Origin: Paenibacillus sp.
Lineage (GTDB): Bacteria > Bacillota > Bacilli > Paenibacillales > Paenibacillaceae
Assembly (NCBI GenBank): GCA_023512345.1
Contig: JAILZT010000010.1
Location: 62,001 to 126,000 of the forward strand
DNA length: 64,000 nt
Direction: 5' to 3'
Shown here: in pieces, positions 17,862 to 26,576 of the stretch
Position numbering within the stretch: the first letter of the stretch is position 1
Layout: every line of letters starts with the position of its first letter
Notes under the pieces: model-generated
Databases searched by the model: none
What the model was told of the DNA's origin: nothing
What the model saw: only the letters and a program-made list of their open reading frames with translations
Made by a program: the position numbers and the translations under genes

Positions 17862-18010
17862 AAGTCCGGAAAACGTCAATTAAAGTCTGAATCTCATATT
17901 GTTTAACGTAGGTGTGGTTAAGGTTCTCCATATTGTTTGAGAAGTGAACCATAAAGGTCCGATTAGCCCATGTTTAATGTCCGATAGACGCGGAGATGAG
18001 ACGGTATACT
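17862..18010 (+). promoter_or_regulatory. Four-half-site operator and promoter of permease operon
   Basis: Half-sites with GTCY starting at 17864, 17885, 17957 and 17979 repeat the geometry seen at 10223-10338 exactly (offsets 0, 21, 93, 115). The -10 TATACT at 18005-18010 is again 26 bases after the fourth half-site. The first pair reads AAGTCCGGAAA and AAGTCTGAAT in both places. Outside the half-sites and -10 the two regions differ, so the pattern looks selected, not just copied. The fourth half-site covers the -35 position, as for AraC-type class II activation. Confidence 0.72.
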
Positions 18011-18054
18011 GAAGATGTTCAACAGCCGGTATAACACTTTTAGGGGGGGATGTC

Positions 18055-18978
18055 ATGAAATCCGGTCAACATAATCTAGGGCGGACATTCGGACAAGTTA
18101 AACAAAATTGGGGACTATATGCATTGCTTTTTCCTGCTGTAGTGCTCACGTTATTATTCGCGTATAAACCAATGTATGGGGTGCTCATAGCATTCAAGGA
18201 TTACAGCCCGGCTTTAGGGATAGACGACAGCCCATGGGCAGGGTTCAAGTATTTCGAAAAGTTCTTTCATTCCTATCAATTCTCATCAACGATTAAGAAT
18301 ACACTGATCATCAGTGTGTACAGCCTGATTACGTTTCCGATTCCAATTATACTGGCGCTAATGGTCAATCAAATGAGGCCGAACCGGTTTAGACGTTTTT
18401 TCCAGACCGTATCGTACATGCCCCATTTCATTTCAACGGTGGTTATGGTGGGTTTGATGATGATTTTGTTGTCTCCAAGCACCGGATTGGTTGGCAATCT
18501 GTACAGTTTTTTTGGGAAAGAAGCCCCCGATCTGATGGGCTCCACCGGGCTGTTCAGCAGCGTGTATGTCTGGTCAGATGTGTGGCAGCATGTCGGCTGG
18601 GATAGCATTATCTTTATCGCTGCCCTCTCTTCAGTAGACCCGAGTTTATACGAAGCAGCTACCGTGGACGGGGCAAGCCGCTGGCATAAAGTTCGATTTA
18701 TTGATATTCCCATGCTTATGCCGACAGCAATCACCCTTCTTATTCTGCGGGTTGGCGGACTTCTGGGAGTTGGATTTGAGAAGGTATATTTGATGCAGAA
18801 TGATCTGAACGGTACTTCAAGTGAAATTCTTTCCACTTATGTATACAAAATTGGTTTGCTGAGCAGCCAGTACAGCTTTTCTTCAGCTATCAACCTGTTC
18901 AACACTGTAATCAACTTTATTTTATTGATTATGGTCAATCAGATTTCCAAAAAATTAAGTGAAAACAGCTTGTGGTAG
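18055..18978 (+). CDS. ABC sugar permease 1 (LplB-like)
   Basis: An inner permease subunit of 307 residues with about six membrane helices. It has the binding-protein-dependent permease loop YEAATVDGASRWHKVRFIDI (EAA motif, about residues 202-221), which contacts the ATPase. AGGGGGGGA at 18042-18050 precedes the ATG. It overlaps or nearly abuts permease 2, and binding protein 2 follows, giving a permease-permease-binding-protein operon. No ATPase gene is nearby; in related Bacilli one multitask ATPase (MsmX) serves many such importers, and that is inferred here. Confidence 0.92.
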   Translation: MKSGQHNLGRTFGQVKQNWGLYALLFPAVVLTLLFAYKPMYGVLIAFKDYSPALGIDDSPWAGFKYFEKFFHSYQFSSTIKNTLIISVYSLITFPIPIILALMVNQMRPNRFRRFFQTVSYMPHFISTVVMVGLMMILLSPSTGLVGNLYSFFGKEAPDLMGSTGLFSSVYVWSDVWQHVGWDSIIFIAALSSVDPSLYEAATVDGASRWHKVRFIDIPMLMPTAITLLILRVGGLLGVGFEKVYLMQNDLNGTSSEILSTYVYKIGLLSSQYSFSSAINLFNTVINFILLIMVNQISKKLSENSLW

Positions 18979-18995
18979 AAGGGGGGATAAATAAA

Positions 18996-19919
18996 ATGGG
19001 AGTATTGGAACCAGTGGCTAAAGAGAGCATGGGGAAAATAAAAAACAACCGTTCTTCAGATTCAGTTATGGAAGCAATAATGTACGGAATTGCAGTGATT
19101 TTTCTTGTCATCCTGATTTACCCACTGTATTTTATCGTCATTGCTTCATTCAGTGATCCTTCTGCAGTAGCAGGCGGCCAGGTATGGTTATTTCCTAAAG
19201 GGTTCACATTTGACGGCTACAAAGAATTGTTGCGACATGAAAATATATGGATTGGTTATCGAAATACCATCCTTTACACGGTGGTGGGGACTGCCATCGG
19301 CTTAGTTGTAAATATATCGGCAGCCTATGCACTGTCAAGAAAGGACCTTGTAGGACGGAAATATTTATCGCTGTTTTTCATCTTTACGATGTTCTTTAAT
19401 GGCGGATTGATTCCGACCTTTCTGACGATCCGCGATTTTCATATGTATGACACATTCCTGGTTATGGTGCTGCCTTTCTCCGTGGGAGTTTTTAATATTA
19501 TCGTCGCACGAACTTTTTTTCAGACAAGTATTCCCGGAGACTTGTGGGAAGCGGCGCAGATTGATGGCTGTGGCAACCTTCGTTACTTTGTTCAGGTTGT
19601 TCTACCGCTGTCGAAAGCGATTATCGCTGTGCTGGGATTATGGATCGCCGTCGGCTACTGGAATTCATATTTTAATGCCTTAATCTATTTGAAAAATCCT
19701 AATTTGTATCCTTTACAATTGATACTGCGCAATATTTTGATCACCAACCAAATGCAGTCTGGTATGGGTACTGGCGAAGCCGCGCAGATTGCTTTGCGTC
19801 TCGCTAATATGATGCGGTATTCTGTTATTATCGTTGCCACTATTCCAATAATGTGTGTATATCCATTTGTACAGAAGTACTTTAACCAAGGGGTAATGAT
19901 TGGCGCTGTAAAGGAATGA
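18996..19919 (+). CDS. ABC sugar permease 2 (LplC/YtcP-like)
   Basis: The second permease subunit, about 307 residues, with six predicted helices and the EAA loop LWEAAQIDGCGNLRYFVQVV. The C-terminus ending in FVQKYFNQGVMIGAVKE is characteristic of the LplC/YtcP group. I prefer ATG 18996 with GAAGGGGGG at 18978-18986 in front; an in-frame GTG at 18972 overlapping permease 1 is possible but has no site. It works with permease 1 and one or both binding proteins. Confidence 0.92.
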   Translation: MGVLEPVAKESMGKIKNNRSSDSVMEAIMYGIAVIFLVILIYPLYFIVIASFSDPSAVAGGQVWLFPKGFTFDGYKELLRHENIWIGYRNTILYTVVGTAIGLVVNISAAYALSRKDLVGRKYLSLFFIFTMFFNGGLIPTFLTIRDFHMYDTFLVMVLPFSVGVFNIIVARTFFQTSIPGDLWEAAQIDGCGNLRYFVQVVLPLSKAIIAVLGLWIAVGYWNSYFNALIYLKNPNLYPLQLILRNILITNQMQSGMGTGEAAQIALRLANMMRYSVIIVATIPIMCVYPFVQKYFNQGVMIGAVKE

Positions 19920-19953
19920 CAAATTTTTACTTAAAAATGGTGGGGGATCTGAA

Positions 19954-21561
19954 GTGGGAAAGCAGCAAAGAAAAGGTCTACATAAAAATATCACTATTAT
20001 TCTTCTAATAACTGCACTGCTGGCAAGCCTTACAGCGTGCAGCGGAAACGATACGGCTAACAACAACGTCGCAAGCGAGACGGGCAATTACAACAAAGAA
20101 GGCATGCCTATTGTGGACCAGTCCGTGACATTGAAAGTGCTGACAGTCCGCTGGGGAAGCATGGGGGATACCTTTACTCAGAACCAGTGGCTTAAGGATC
20201 TGGAAAAGAATACAAATGTCAAAATAGAATGGGAGGTTATGTCATCTAATGACTGGAGCGAACGGAAGTCCATTTTGCTGGCAAGTGGTACACTTCCGGA
20301 TGTCGTCATTGGGAACCAATCCTTCGGTGATTCTGATATCGTCAATAACTTAAGCTATTTCCGTCCTCTGGATGATTATATTGAGAAAAACATGCCTAAC
20401 CTTAAAACGGCTATGCAAGAAACGCCTGAAATGGAGAAAATCAGCACCTTTCCCGACGGGAAAATCTACTCTCTGCCCGCAAGACTGCCTTCGCGTCCGA
20501 AAAGCTCGCGCCAGCCTGTGATAAATAAAACATGGCTTGATAAATTGGATTTGGAGGTCCCAGATACGATAGACGATCTTTATAACGTCCTTAAAGCCTT
20601 CAAAGAACAAGATCCGAACGGAAATGGGAAGCAAGATGAGATTCCTTATATCGAAACAGGCAATGATATTATCAGTCCATTCGGGATCGCCGACTTGAAT
20701 AATAATTTTATGGTCGTCAAGGACGGAAAAGTGGTATTCTACCCCGTCTCGGATGAGTACAAAGAGGGTCTCAAATGGGAGTATAAATTATATACCGAAG
20801 GCCTGATTGATAAAGAGTTGTTCACTCAAGACGATACGATGCGGACGGCCAAGTTTCAAAGTCCGGATGCACCAATCGTGGGTTTCTCGTACCAATGGAC
20901 ACCGGACGCAGTTTTTGGCAAATGGAGTGATCAATATGTGACGATTCCACCGATTGCCGGACCGGATGGCAATCGTTACACCATCGGAAATCCGATGGGC
21001 ATGAATCTCGCGCGCAATGAACTGCTGATTACTACTTCCTGCAAATATCCGGAGATTGCCGCCCGCTGGGCCGACCAGTTCTATACCAATGAAGCAAGCA
21101 TTCAGAATTTCTGGGGCGCGATAGGAACCGTTATTCAGAAGAACGACAACGGCCAGTATACACTGATGGATCCACCTACAGGAACCAGTGCGGATGCCTG
21201 GTACTGGGAACAATCGCTCCGGGATTTCGGGCCGAAATATGTGAGCCCTTTATTTGAGAAGAACATCGTTCTGAACCCTAAGAACGGAGATGGGCTGAAG
21301 TTACAGCTCGATAAGCTGGGAAGTGAATTCGCAACAACACCTTTCCCTAACGTGATGTACACAGCAGAGGAATTCCAGGAACTGCCGACCTTGACCACGG
21401 ACATCGACAGTTATGTGAACACTATGCGTGCCAAATTTGTGATATTAGGCGAAATCGATAAACACTGGGACGACTATGTGAAGCAACTGAATGATATGGG
21501 GCTTGAAAGGCTGACAAAAATTCGCACCGATGCTTATGGTCGTTACATGAACGTCAAATAA
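19954..21561 (+). CDS. ABC sugar solute-binding lipoprotein 2
   Basis: A 535-residue solute-binding lipoprotein, close paralogue of the protein at 10459-12063. Its mature part aligns without large gaps and long stretches are identical (for example the segment starting LKVLTVRWGSMGDTFTQNQW). The signal sequence differs (lipobox LTACSG). GTG 19954 follows GGTGGGGGA. It is the third gene of the permease operon. Carrying two near-identical receptors for one permease pair suggests dosage, or slightly different ligands. The differences cluster in the N-terminus and scattered surface-type positions, as far as I can judge by eye. Confidence 0.9.
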   Translation: MGKQQRKGLHKNITIILLITALLASLTACSGNDTANNNVASETGNYNKEGMPIVDQSVTLKVLTVRWGSMGDTFTQNQWLKDLEKNTNVKIEWEVMSSNDWSERKSILLASGTLPDVVIGNQSFGDSDIVNNLSYFRPLDDYIEKNMPNLKTAMQETPEMEKISTFPDGKIYSLPARLPSRPKSSRQPVINKTWLDKLDLEVPDTIDDLYNVLKAFKEQDPNGNGKQDEIPYIETGNDIISPFGIADLNNNFMVVKDGKVVFYPVSDEYKEGLKWEYKLYTEGLIDKELFTQDDTMRTAKFQSPDAPIVGFSYQWTPDAVFGKWSDQYVTIPPIAGPDGNRYTIGNPMGMNLARNELLITTSCKYPEIAARWADQFYTNEASIQNFWGAIGTVIQKNDNGQYTLMDPPTGTSADAWYWEQSLRDFGPKYVSPLFEKNIVLNPKNGDGLKLQLDKLGSEFATTPFPNVMYTAEEFQELPTLTTDIDSYVNTMRAKFVILGEIDKHWDDYVKQLNDMGLERLTKIRTDAYGRYMNVK

Positions 21562-21574
21562 TTTTTCGTAACCC

Positions 21575-21622
21575 AAAGAATGTCGCCCTGCGCATATTGC
21601 TGTGGGATGACATTCTTTTTTA
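21575..21622 (+). terminator. Terminator after binding protein 2
   Basis: AAAGAATGTC and GACATTCTTT arms with extra pairing toward the loop, then six T. It shares position and sequence character with the hairpin after binding protein 1, so the duplication apparently included the 3' hairpin. The GH31 gene begins 35 bases later and may be reached by readthrough. Confidence 0.8.
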
Positions 21623-21657
21623 ATGAACAAAATTACAACATGAAAAGAGGTTTATTA

Positions 21658-24075
21658 ATGGGAAATACGATTAAAGAGTCGAAGCCATTACCGAATCATT
21701 TAAAGGTTCAATCTGAACCGTGCGCAAATCCTGCGGCAATCATTCAGGGGGATTGCTATCGATTCACTATTCTTACCCCGGAGCTCATCCGAATGGAATA
21801 CAACGAGCAGGGCTGCTTTAAAGATAGGGCGACACAGACCGTGCTGAATCGCCATTTTACGGTTCCAAAATTCCGTGTAATAGATCAGGGGAACAAGCTT
21901 GAATTGATTACGGATCGTCTGCACTTGACCTATGACAAGAAGCCTTTCACCCGGCATGGTCTAAGTATCCGCGTGAGGAACGAATCAGGTCACCTAATGA
22001 GTGTCTGGAATTATGGCGACACGCCACAAGACTTGGGTGGTACAGCGCGTACACTGGATAATGCGGACGGTGCCATTCCCCTAGAGCACGGGCTTATGTC
22101 GCGTTTCGGATTTACAGTGGTTAATGATACGGCCTCACTTCTGATAGAGGAAGACGGACGGGTTGAGCCAAGGACGCAAGAAGGATTCGATCTTTATTTT
22201 TTCGGATATGCTCATGATTACTTGAACTGCCTGAAGGATTTCTACCATCTTTGCGGCCGCACACCACTGCTGCCTCGCTATGCACTCGGCAACTGGTGGA
22301 GTCGGTATTATCAGTATTCTGAAGAAGAATACAAAACGCTGATGGTGCGGTTTGAAAACGAGCACATCCCTTTTTCAGTGGCGGTCATAGATATGGATTG
22401 GCATCTCGTTAATATCGATCCGCATTACGGCAGCGGCTGGACAGGATATTCCTGGAACCGGGAGTTGTTCCCGGACCCGCAGAGATTTCTGGCCTGGCTG
22501 CATGAAAAAGGGCTGCGTGTAACACTTAACGTCCATCCCGCTGACGGGGTACGGGCATTTGAAGAGCCGTACCTAGCGATTGCAGCAGAGATGGGTATGG
22601 ACCCCGAAAAAGGTGATGCAGTGGAATTTGACATTACCGATCCCAAGTTTTTGCAAGCCTATTTCAAGTTTCTGCATCATCCGCTAGAGGAGGAAGGTGT
22701 GGATTTCTGGTGGATCGATTGGCAGCAGGGAGGAATCACCAAAATTCCAGGTCTTGACCCACTCTGGATGCTGAACCATTACCATTACTTGGATAGTGGT
22801 CGGAGAGGGAAACGGCGGCTTAGCTTTTCCCGTTATGCTGGTCTTGGAAGCCACCGTTACCCCGTAGGGTTCTCAGGTGATACCATCGTCACATGGGAAT
22901 CGCTAGATTTCCAGCCGTATTTCACTGCTAATGCGTCAAACGTGGGCTATGGTTGGTGGAGTCATGATATCGGTGGTCATATGCTGGGGTATTTAGACGA
23001 CGAACTGGCGATGCGTTGGGTACAGTTCGGCATTTTTTCGCCCATCTTGCGACTACACAGCTCTGCAAGTCCCTTCAACAGTAAGGAGCCATGGCGGTTT
23101 AATAAGATTGCGGAAGACGTGATGAAGGACTATCTGCGACTACGGCACCGCTTACTTCCCTATCTGTATACGATGAACCGCTTAGCCAGTCGTGAAGCAC
23201 TTCCACTGGTCCGTCCAATGTATTATCATAACTCGGAACATCATGAAGCTTACGAGGTACCGAACCAATATTACTTCGGAACTGAGCTGATTGCCTGTCC
23301 GATTACGCAGCCGGCGGACCCAAAGACGGGTGTCGCAGAATTTAAGGCATGGTTGCCTGAGGGATTATGGATCGATTTCTTTAACGGAAAAGTATACGAC
23401 GGCGGCAGAAAGCTATCTCTCTATCGAAATCTGGAGGCTATTCCGGTTCTGGCTAAAGCGGGAGCCATTGTTCCAATGGCAGACCTCACGGAATTCACCT
23501 CATCGGTGGACAATCCCACACATATGGAGATTCGGGTGTTTGCCGGGGAGAACGGTCACTTTCACCTCTGGGAGGATGAGGGTGACACAGCCGAAGATCG
23601 GGACGATCATTGGTGCGATACCGAAATGATTCTCGAATGGGGAGAGACGTCGGTCTTTAGGATTTCCCCTGCACAAGGAAATACAAAAGTGGTGCCGGAA
23701 CGGCGGTCTTGGAAGCTATCCTTCGTCGGATTTGCCGATACGTTGGTAAAGGTGTGCGCTGGAGATTCTGAAATCGCGGTTGAAACCGATTATGACGAAG
23801 CTACGCATACACTTACGGTGATCACCCCGGATTTAGCGGTGAGTGACTCCCTAAACGTAACGTTTACCAGCGCCAGGGTTTCCGTCAATGCGGTGGAGGC
23901 AGAGGTATTCGCCCTTCTGGATCGCGCACAGATGCTTTTTCAATTGAAGGAGCAAATTTACCGTATGGTGAAGGAAATGACGAATCCAACAATTACTCTT
24001 GCGTCTCTTGTTTCGATGGATCTGGAACCTTCACTCTACGGGGCGTTATGTGAAATACTGACTGCAAGGGTTTAA
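21658..24075 (+). CDS. GH31 alpha-glucosidase
   Basis: A cytosolic GH31 enzyme of 805 residues that releases glucose (or related units) from the non-reducing ends of alpha-glucosides. Visible: the N-terminal beta-sandwich, the barrel with VIDMDWHLV, nucleophile Asp354 in DFWWIDWQQGG and acid Asp408 in VGFSGDT, then C-terminal beta domains with a short extra C-terminal segment. AAGAGG at 21645-21650 selects ATG 21658; the longer in-frame start at 21580 would run through the terminator hairpin. It follows the importer operon and should finish the sugars brought in. Xylosidase or other GH31 activities cannot be excluded from motifs alone. Confidence 0.88.
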   Translation: MGNTIKESKPLPNHLKVQSEPCANPAAIIQGDCYRFTILTPELIRMEYNEQGCFKDRATQTVLNRHFTVPKFRVIDQGNKLELITDRLHLTYDKKPFTRHGLSIRVRNESGHLMSVWNYGDTPQDLGGTARTLDNADGAIPLEHGLMSRFGFTVVNDTASLLIEEDGRVEPRTQEGFDLYFFGYAHDYLNCLKDFYHLCGRTPLLPRYALGNWWSRYYQYSEEEYKTLMVRFENEHIPFSVAVIDMDWHLVNIDPHYGSGWTGYSWNRELFPDPQRFLAWLHEKGLRVTLNVHPADGVRAFEEPYLAIAAEMGMDPEKGDAVEFDITDPKFLQAYFKFLHHPLEEEGVDFWWIDWQQGGITKIPGLDPLWMLNHYHYLDSGRRGKRRLSFSRYAGLGSHRYPVGFSGDTIVTWESLDFQPYFTANASNVGYGWWSHDIGGHMLGYLDDELAMRWVQFGIFSPILRLHSSASPFNSKEPWRFNKIAEDVMKDYLRLRHRLLPYLYTMNRLASREALPLVRPMYYHNSEHHEAYEVPNQYYFGTELIACPITQPADPKTGVAEFKAWLPEGLWIDFFNGKVYDGGRKLSLYRNLEAIPVLAKAGAIVPMADLTEFTSSVDNPTHMEIRVFAGENGHFHLWEDEGDTAEDRDDHWCDTEMILEWGETSVFRISPAQGNTKVVPERRSWKLSFVGFADTLVKVCAGDSEIAVETDYDEATHTLTVITPDLAVSDSLNVTFTSARVSVNAVEAEVFALLDRAQMLFQLKEQIYRMVKEMTNPTITLASLVSMDLEPSLYGALCEILTARV

Positions 24076-24112
24076 TAGCTGTCTAAGGTAAATGGCGATT
24101 CCATGCAGAGCA

Positions 24113-24160
24113 GCTCTTCTCCAGAAATTGTGTAATCACAAGTTTTGGGGAGGAGTTTTT
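24113..24160 (+). terminator. Terminator of the alpha-glucan island
   Basis: A long stem pairs CTCTTCTCCAGAAATTGTG with CACAAGTTTTGGGGAGGAG around a TAAT loop and ends in TTTTTG. It marks the end of the island. Confidence 0.8.
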
Positions 24161-24163
24161 GTT

Positions 24164-24271
24164 ATGAAGAAAAGTACCCTAGAATTGGCGGAAACGAGCT
24201 ACTGGGGCGGAATGAAGTGTAAGAGTCCCAAGGGCATTAGCTTGATTTGCATAAATTTAGGATGGTTTTGA
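24164..24271 (+). CDS. Possible 35-residue peptide, function unknown
   Basis: An ATG-to-TGA frame of 35 codons begins 4 bases after the terminator's T run. GGGGAGGAG, the 3' arm of the terminator stem, lies 8 bases upstream and could serve as a ribosome site. The peptide starts MKKSTLELAETSYWGGMKCK and ends in a hydrophobic tail ending LGWF, with two cysteines. I recognise no family, and no peptide-modifying or export gene is adjacent. It could be chance. The rest of the 280-base gap up to the NIF3-like gene shows nothing else I can name. Confidence 0.25.
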   Translation: MKKSTLELAETSYWGGMKCKSPKGISLICINLGWF

Positions 24272-24353
24272 CCCTGTATATGTTAGAACTGGAATGATAG
24301 GATGAAATGAGTTTAAGTGGATAGAACACACTCTCGTATAGGGGGAAACCTTT

Positions 24354-25148
24354 ATGGCCATTACAACAGGAGAACTATTGAAAGGGTTAACAGCTAATTT
24401 GGATAGTTTGAATACAACGGTGGACAAGCTTTATTTCGGGAATTTGAATACTGAGGTAAAAGGTGTGGTAACCACATTTTCGGCATCACAGTATGTTATC
24501 GAACGAGCTGTCGCCTTGGGTGCCAATCTGATCATTACGCACGAGGGTTTATTTTTTAGCCATCATGAGCTTCAAGATGAGTTGAAGAAAGATCCTGTTT
24601 ATGTGGAGAAGAACCGGCTTATAGAGAACTCCGGGGTCGGGATTTATCGCTTCCATGACTACTTGCACCGATATAAACCGGATGGCATTATGGAGGGGCT
24701 TTTACATGCGCTTGACTGGCAAGAATATGTGGAGGAACAGCAACCGGCTGCGGCAATTTTAAAGCTTCCTCCTATGGAAGTTACAGAAGTAGCTGAGTAT
24801 CTGAAAAGAAAACTGCACATCTCCTATGTGCGCGTAGCAGGTGAACCATCTATGTTGTGCAGGCGTGTGGGAATATTAGTGGGTTATAGGGGTGGAGGTA
24901 GTTCAGCAATTCCTTTATTTGAAAATAGCAGTCTGGATTTAATCATTGCCGGAGAGGGACCTGAATGGGAAACCCCGGAATATGTACGCGATGCTGTATA
25001 TCAAGGGCGGAATAAAGCATTAATCATGCTGGGGCATGCTGAAAGTGAGGCACCGGGTATGAAGTATTTGGCAGATCAACTGTCGGCTCAATATCCAATG
25101 CTTCCTGTTCATTTTGTAGAAGATCAGCCGATCTTCAAAATCCTCTGA
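24354..25148 (+). CDS. NIF3/YqfO-like dinuclear metal protein
   Basis: A 264-residue member of the NIF3 (GTP cyclohydrolase I type 2-like) family. Typical motifs: VKGVVTTFSASQYVIERAVA, the metal-ligand segment ANLIITHEGLFF, DYLHRYKPDGIMEGL and a C-terminal GHAESE metal site. GGGGGAAA lies before ATG 24354. Family members form hexameric rings with a two-metal site, and their physiological role is not settled. It stands as a single gene. Confidence 0.85.
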   Translation: MAITTGELLKGLTANLDSLNTTVDKLYFGNLNTEVKGVVTTFSASQYVIERAVALGANLIITHEGLFFSHHELQDELKKDPVYVEKNRLIENSGVGIYRFHDYLHRYKPDGIMEGLLHALDWQEYVEEQQPAAAILKLPPMEVTEVAEYLKRKLHISYVRVAGEPSMLCRRVGILVGYRGGGSSAIPLFENSSLDLIIAGEGPEWETPEYVRDAVYQGRNKALIMLGHAESEAPGMKYLADQLSAQYPMLPVHFVEDQPIFKIL

Positions 25149-25267
25149 TTTATAGTTCTATACATAATTAACAGGCTTTTAAGGACAGGTGGCGATACTA
25201 CTCGCTGTCTGTCTTTTTAGTAAAGTGGTAGGATATTAGAAAGACTGTTGAAAAATGAGGTGAAGTC

Positions 25268-25798
25268 ATGGAAGATCAAGCTCAAAGAGCCAAAGAACTA
25301 TTCGCTACTTATTATGGAAGCTTCCTAGATATGCACCGTGAAGGTAAGCTAGCAGAATATAAGTCATTCAACGTTACAAGAGAAACTGAGATCGAGTGGT
25401 TTACAGAAATGATAGATCGACATATCCGCGAATTATCCATACGCAATTGGGAAGCTGTAACTTCCTTAAGTTCTATCGCCAAGAATTATCAGGACAACTT
25501 GATGGTAGAGAAGGTGGTGTCCTTTGCTGCACGTAATATATCGAGTGCTGACAGCATCGTTAAGCTGATGTTTGCTGAAGGTATGATGGAGATCATCCGT
25601 TCGAATAAAGGGGTAATAACCAAGGAACTTTTATTTAAAGCAAGTAAAGTCACAATAGAGATTCTAGAAGAGGTTATATCGCAGACATTAGTGATTGACC
25701 CGGGGCATGAATTAGAACAGTATCAACTAAAAGATAAGCGGGCAATTAACCAAAGGGCTAAGCAGAATATAGAAGCGGTCATGGACATTATTAATTGA
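25268..25798 (+). CDS. Uncharacterised helical protein, partner of nitrilase-like gene
   Basis: A 176-residue protein I do not recognise. It is charged, rich in Glu, Lys and Ile, with no signal peptide or membrane segment, and looks mostly alpha-helical (for example KVTIEILEEVISQTLVI). GAGGTGA lies directly before the ATG. Its stop overlaps the ribosome site of the nitrilase-like gene, so the two are co-transcribed and likely co-translated. That tight link is the best clue to its role; it may be a partner or regulator of that enzyme. Confidence 0.75.
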   Translation: MEDQAQRAKELFATYYGSFLDMHREGKLAEYKSFNVTRETEIEWFTEMIDRHIRELSIRNWEAVTSLSSIAKNYQDNLMVEKVVSFAARNISSADSIVKLMFAEGMMEIIRSNKGVITKELLFKASKVTIEILEEVISQTLVIDPGHELEQYQLKDKRAINQRAKQNIEAVMDIIN

Positions 25799-25808
25799 GG
25801 TGACATTC

Positions 25809-26471
25809 ATGAGATTGCTAGTATCTCAACCTAATCACGAAGCAGGCTTGGAGCAGCTAAAGAAAGAGCTAACGAAGGATGATTGCTATGACGCTGTATT
25901 ATACCCTGAAGGTTATGTATTAGGGGATAACGGAGTAGCTACCCTATGTGAACTTGCCAGACATTATAAGAAGCTGATCATCACCAGCTATAGAGATCAA
26001 GATAACAAGGATAGGGCGCTAATTATCAATTCATCTGGAGATATTAAATTAGAACGTGCTAAATCACCCATGAACGGAAAGCTGTACAGCCCATCGATTG
26101 TAAAAGTTGAGAATGCCACAATAGGTTATTTATTGTGTGTAGAAATTCTGCAAGGCTTTGAAGGTCTGGAAAGACAGGCAAACGCACAGGGCAAGCCTTT
26201 TGACTTCATTGCGCATCCGATTGGGGTAGGGATGTTCAGCGATGAACAGTTCACAGAATGGATCGAAGAAGCCACTAAGATAGCGCGAAAGTATAACACT
26301 ATGATCATAGGCACGAGCCATGCCGATGGCTCCTATAGAAACTGTGGAATCTCCATTCCGATATCCTATTGTATTGATTCCAACGGGAAGCCAGTCTATA
26401 TTTCCAAGAACGATCTAAGGAGTCGTATTATAGATATCGAAACCCGGCACTTCGACATTTTGGGCCGATAA
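25809..26471 (+). CDS. Nitrilase-superfamily C-N hydrolase-like protein
   Basis: A protein of 220 residues, shorter than the usual 260-280 of the family. The fold's landmarks are visible: VLYPEGYV with the putative catalytic Glu, RAKSPMNGK as a possible Lys region, and IGYLLCVEIL with the nucleophile Cys, followed by FIAHPIGVG and MIIGTSHADG. The Glu-Lys-Cys triad thus looks present, though the Lys is only a guess. GAGGTGA at 25797-25803 selects ATG 25809 over GTG 25800. The substrate is unknown. It forms a two-gene unit with the unknown helical protein upstream. Confidence 0.75.
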   Translation: MRLLVSQPNHEAGLEQLKKELTKDDCYDAVLYPEGYVLGDNGVATLCELARHYKKLIITSYRDQDNKDRALIINSSGDIKLERAKSPMNGKLYSPSIVKVENATIGYLLCVEILQGFEGLERQANAQGKPFDFIAHPIGVGMFSDEQFTEWIEEATKIARKYNTMIIGTSHADGSYRNCGISIPISYCIDSNGKPVYISKNDLRSRIIDIETRHFDILGR

Positions 26472-26576
26472 AGGGAAGTTGACATACGGTTGTCCAGTTC
26501 TTAGTGATACGATGTCTTAAGTGAGCTGAGTAAATCGGAAGAAAAAAACTGAAGAAGCAATAGGGAGGCAAATAGA

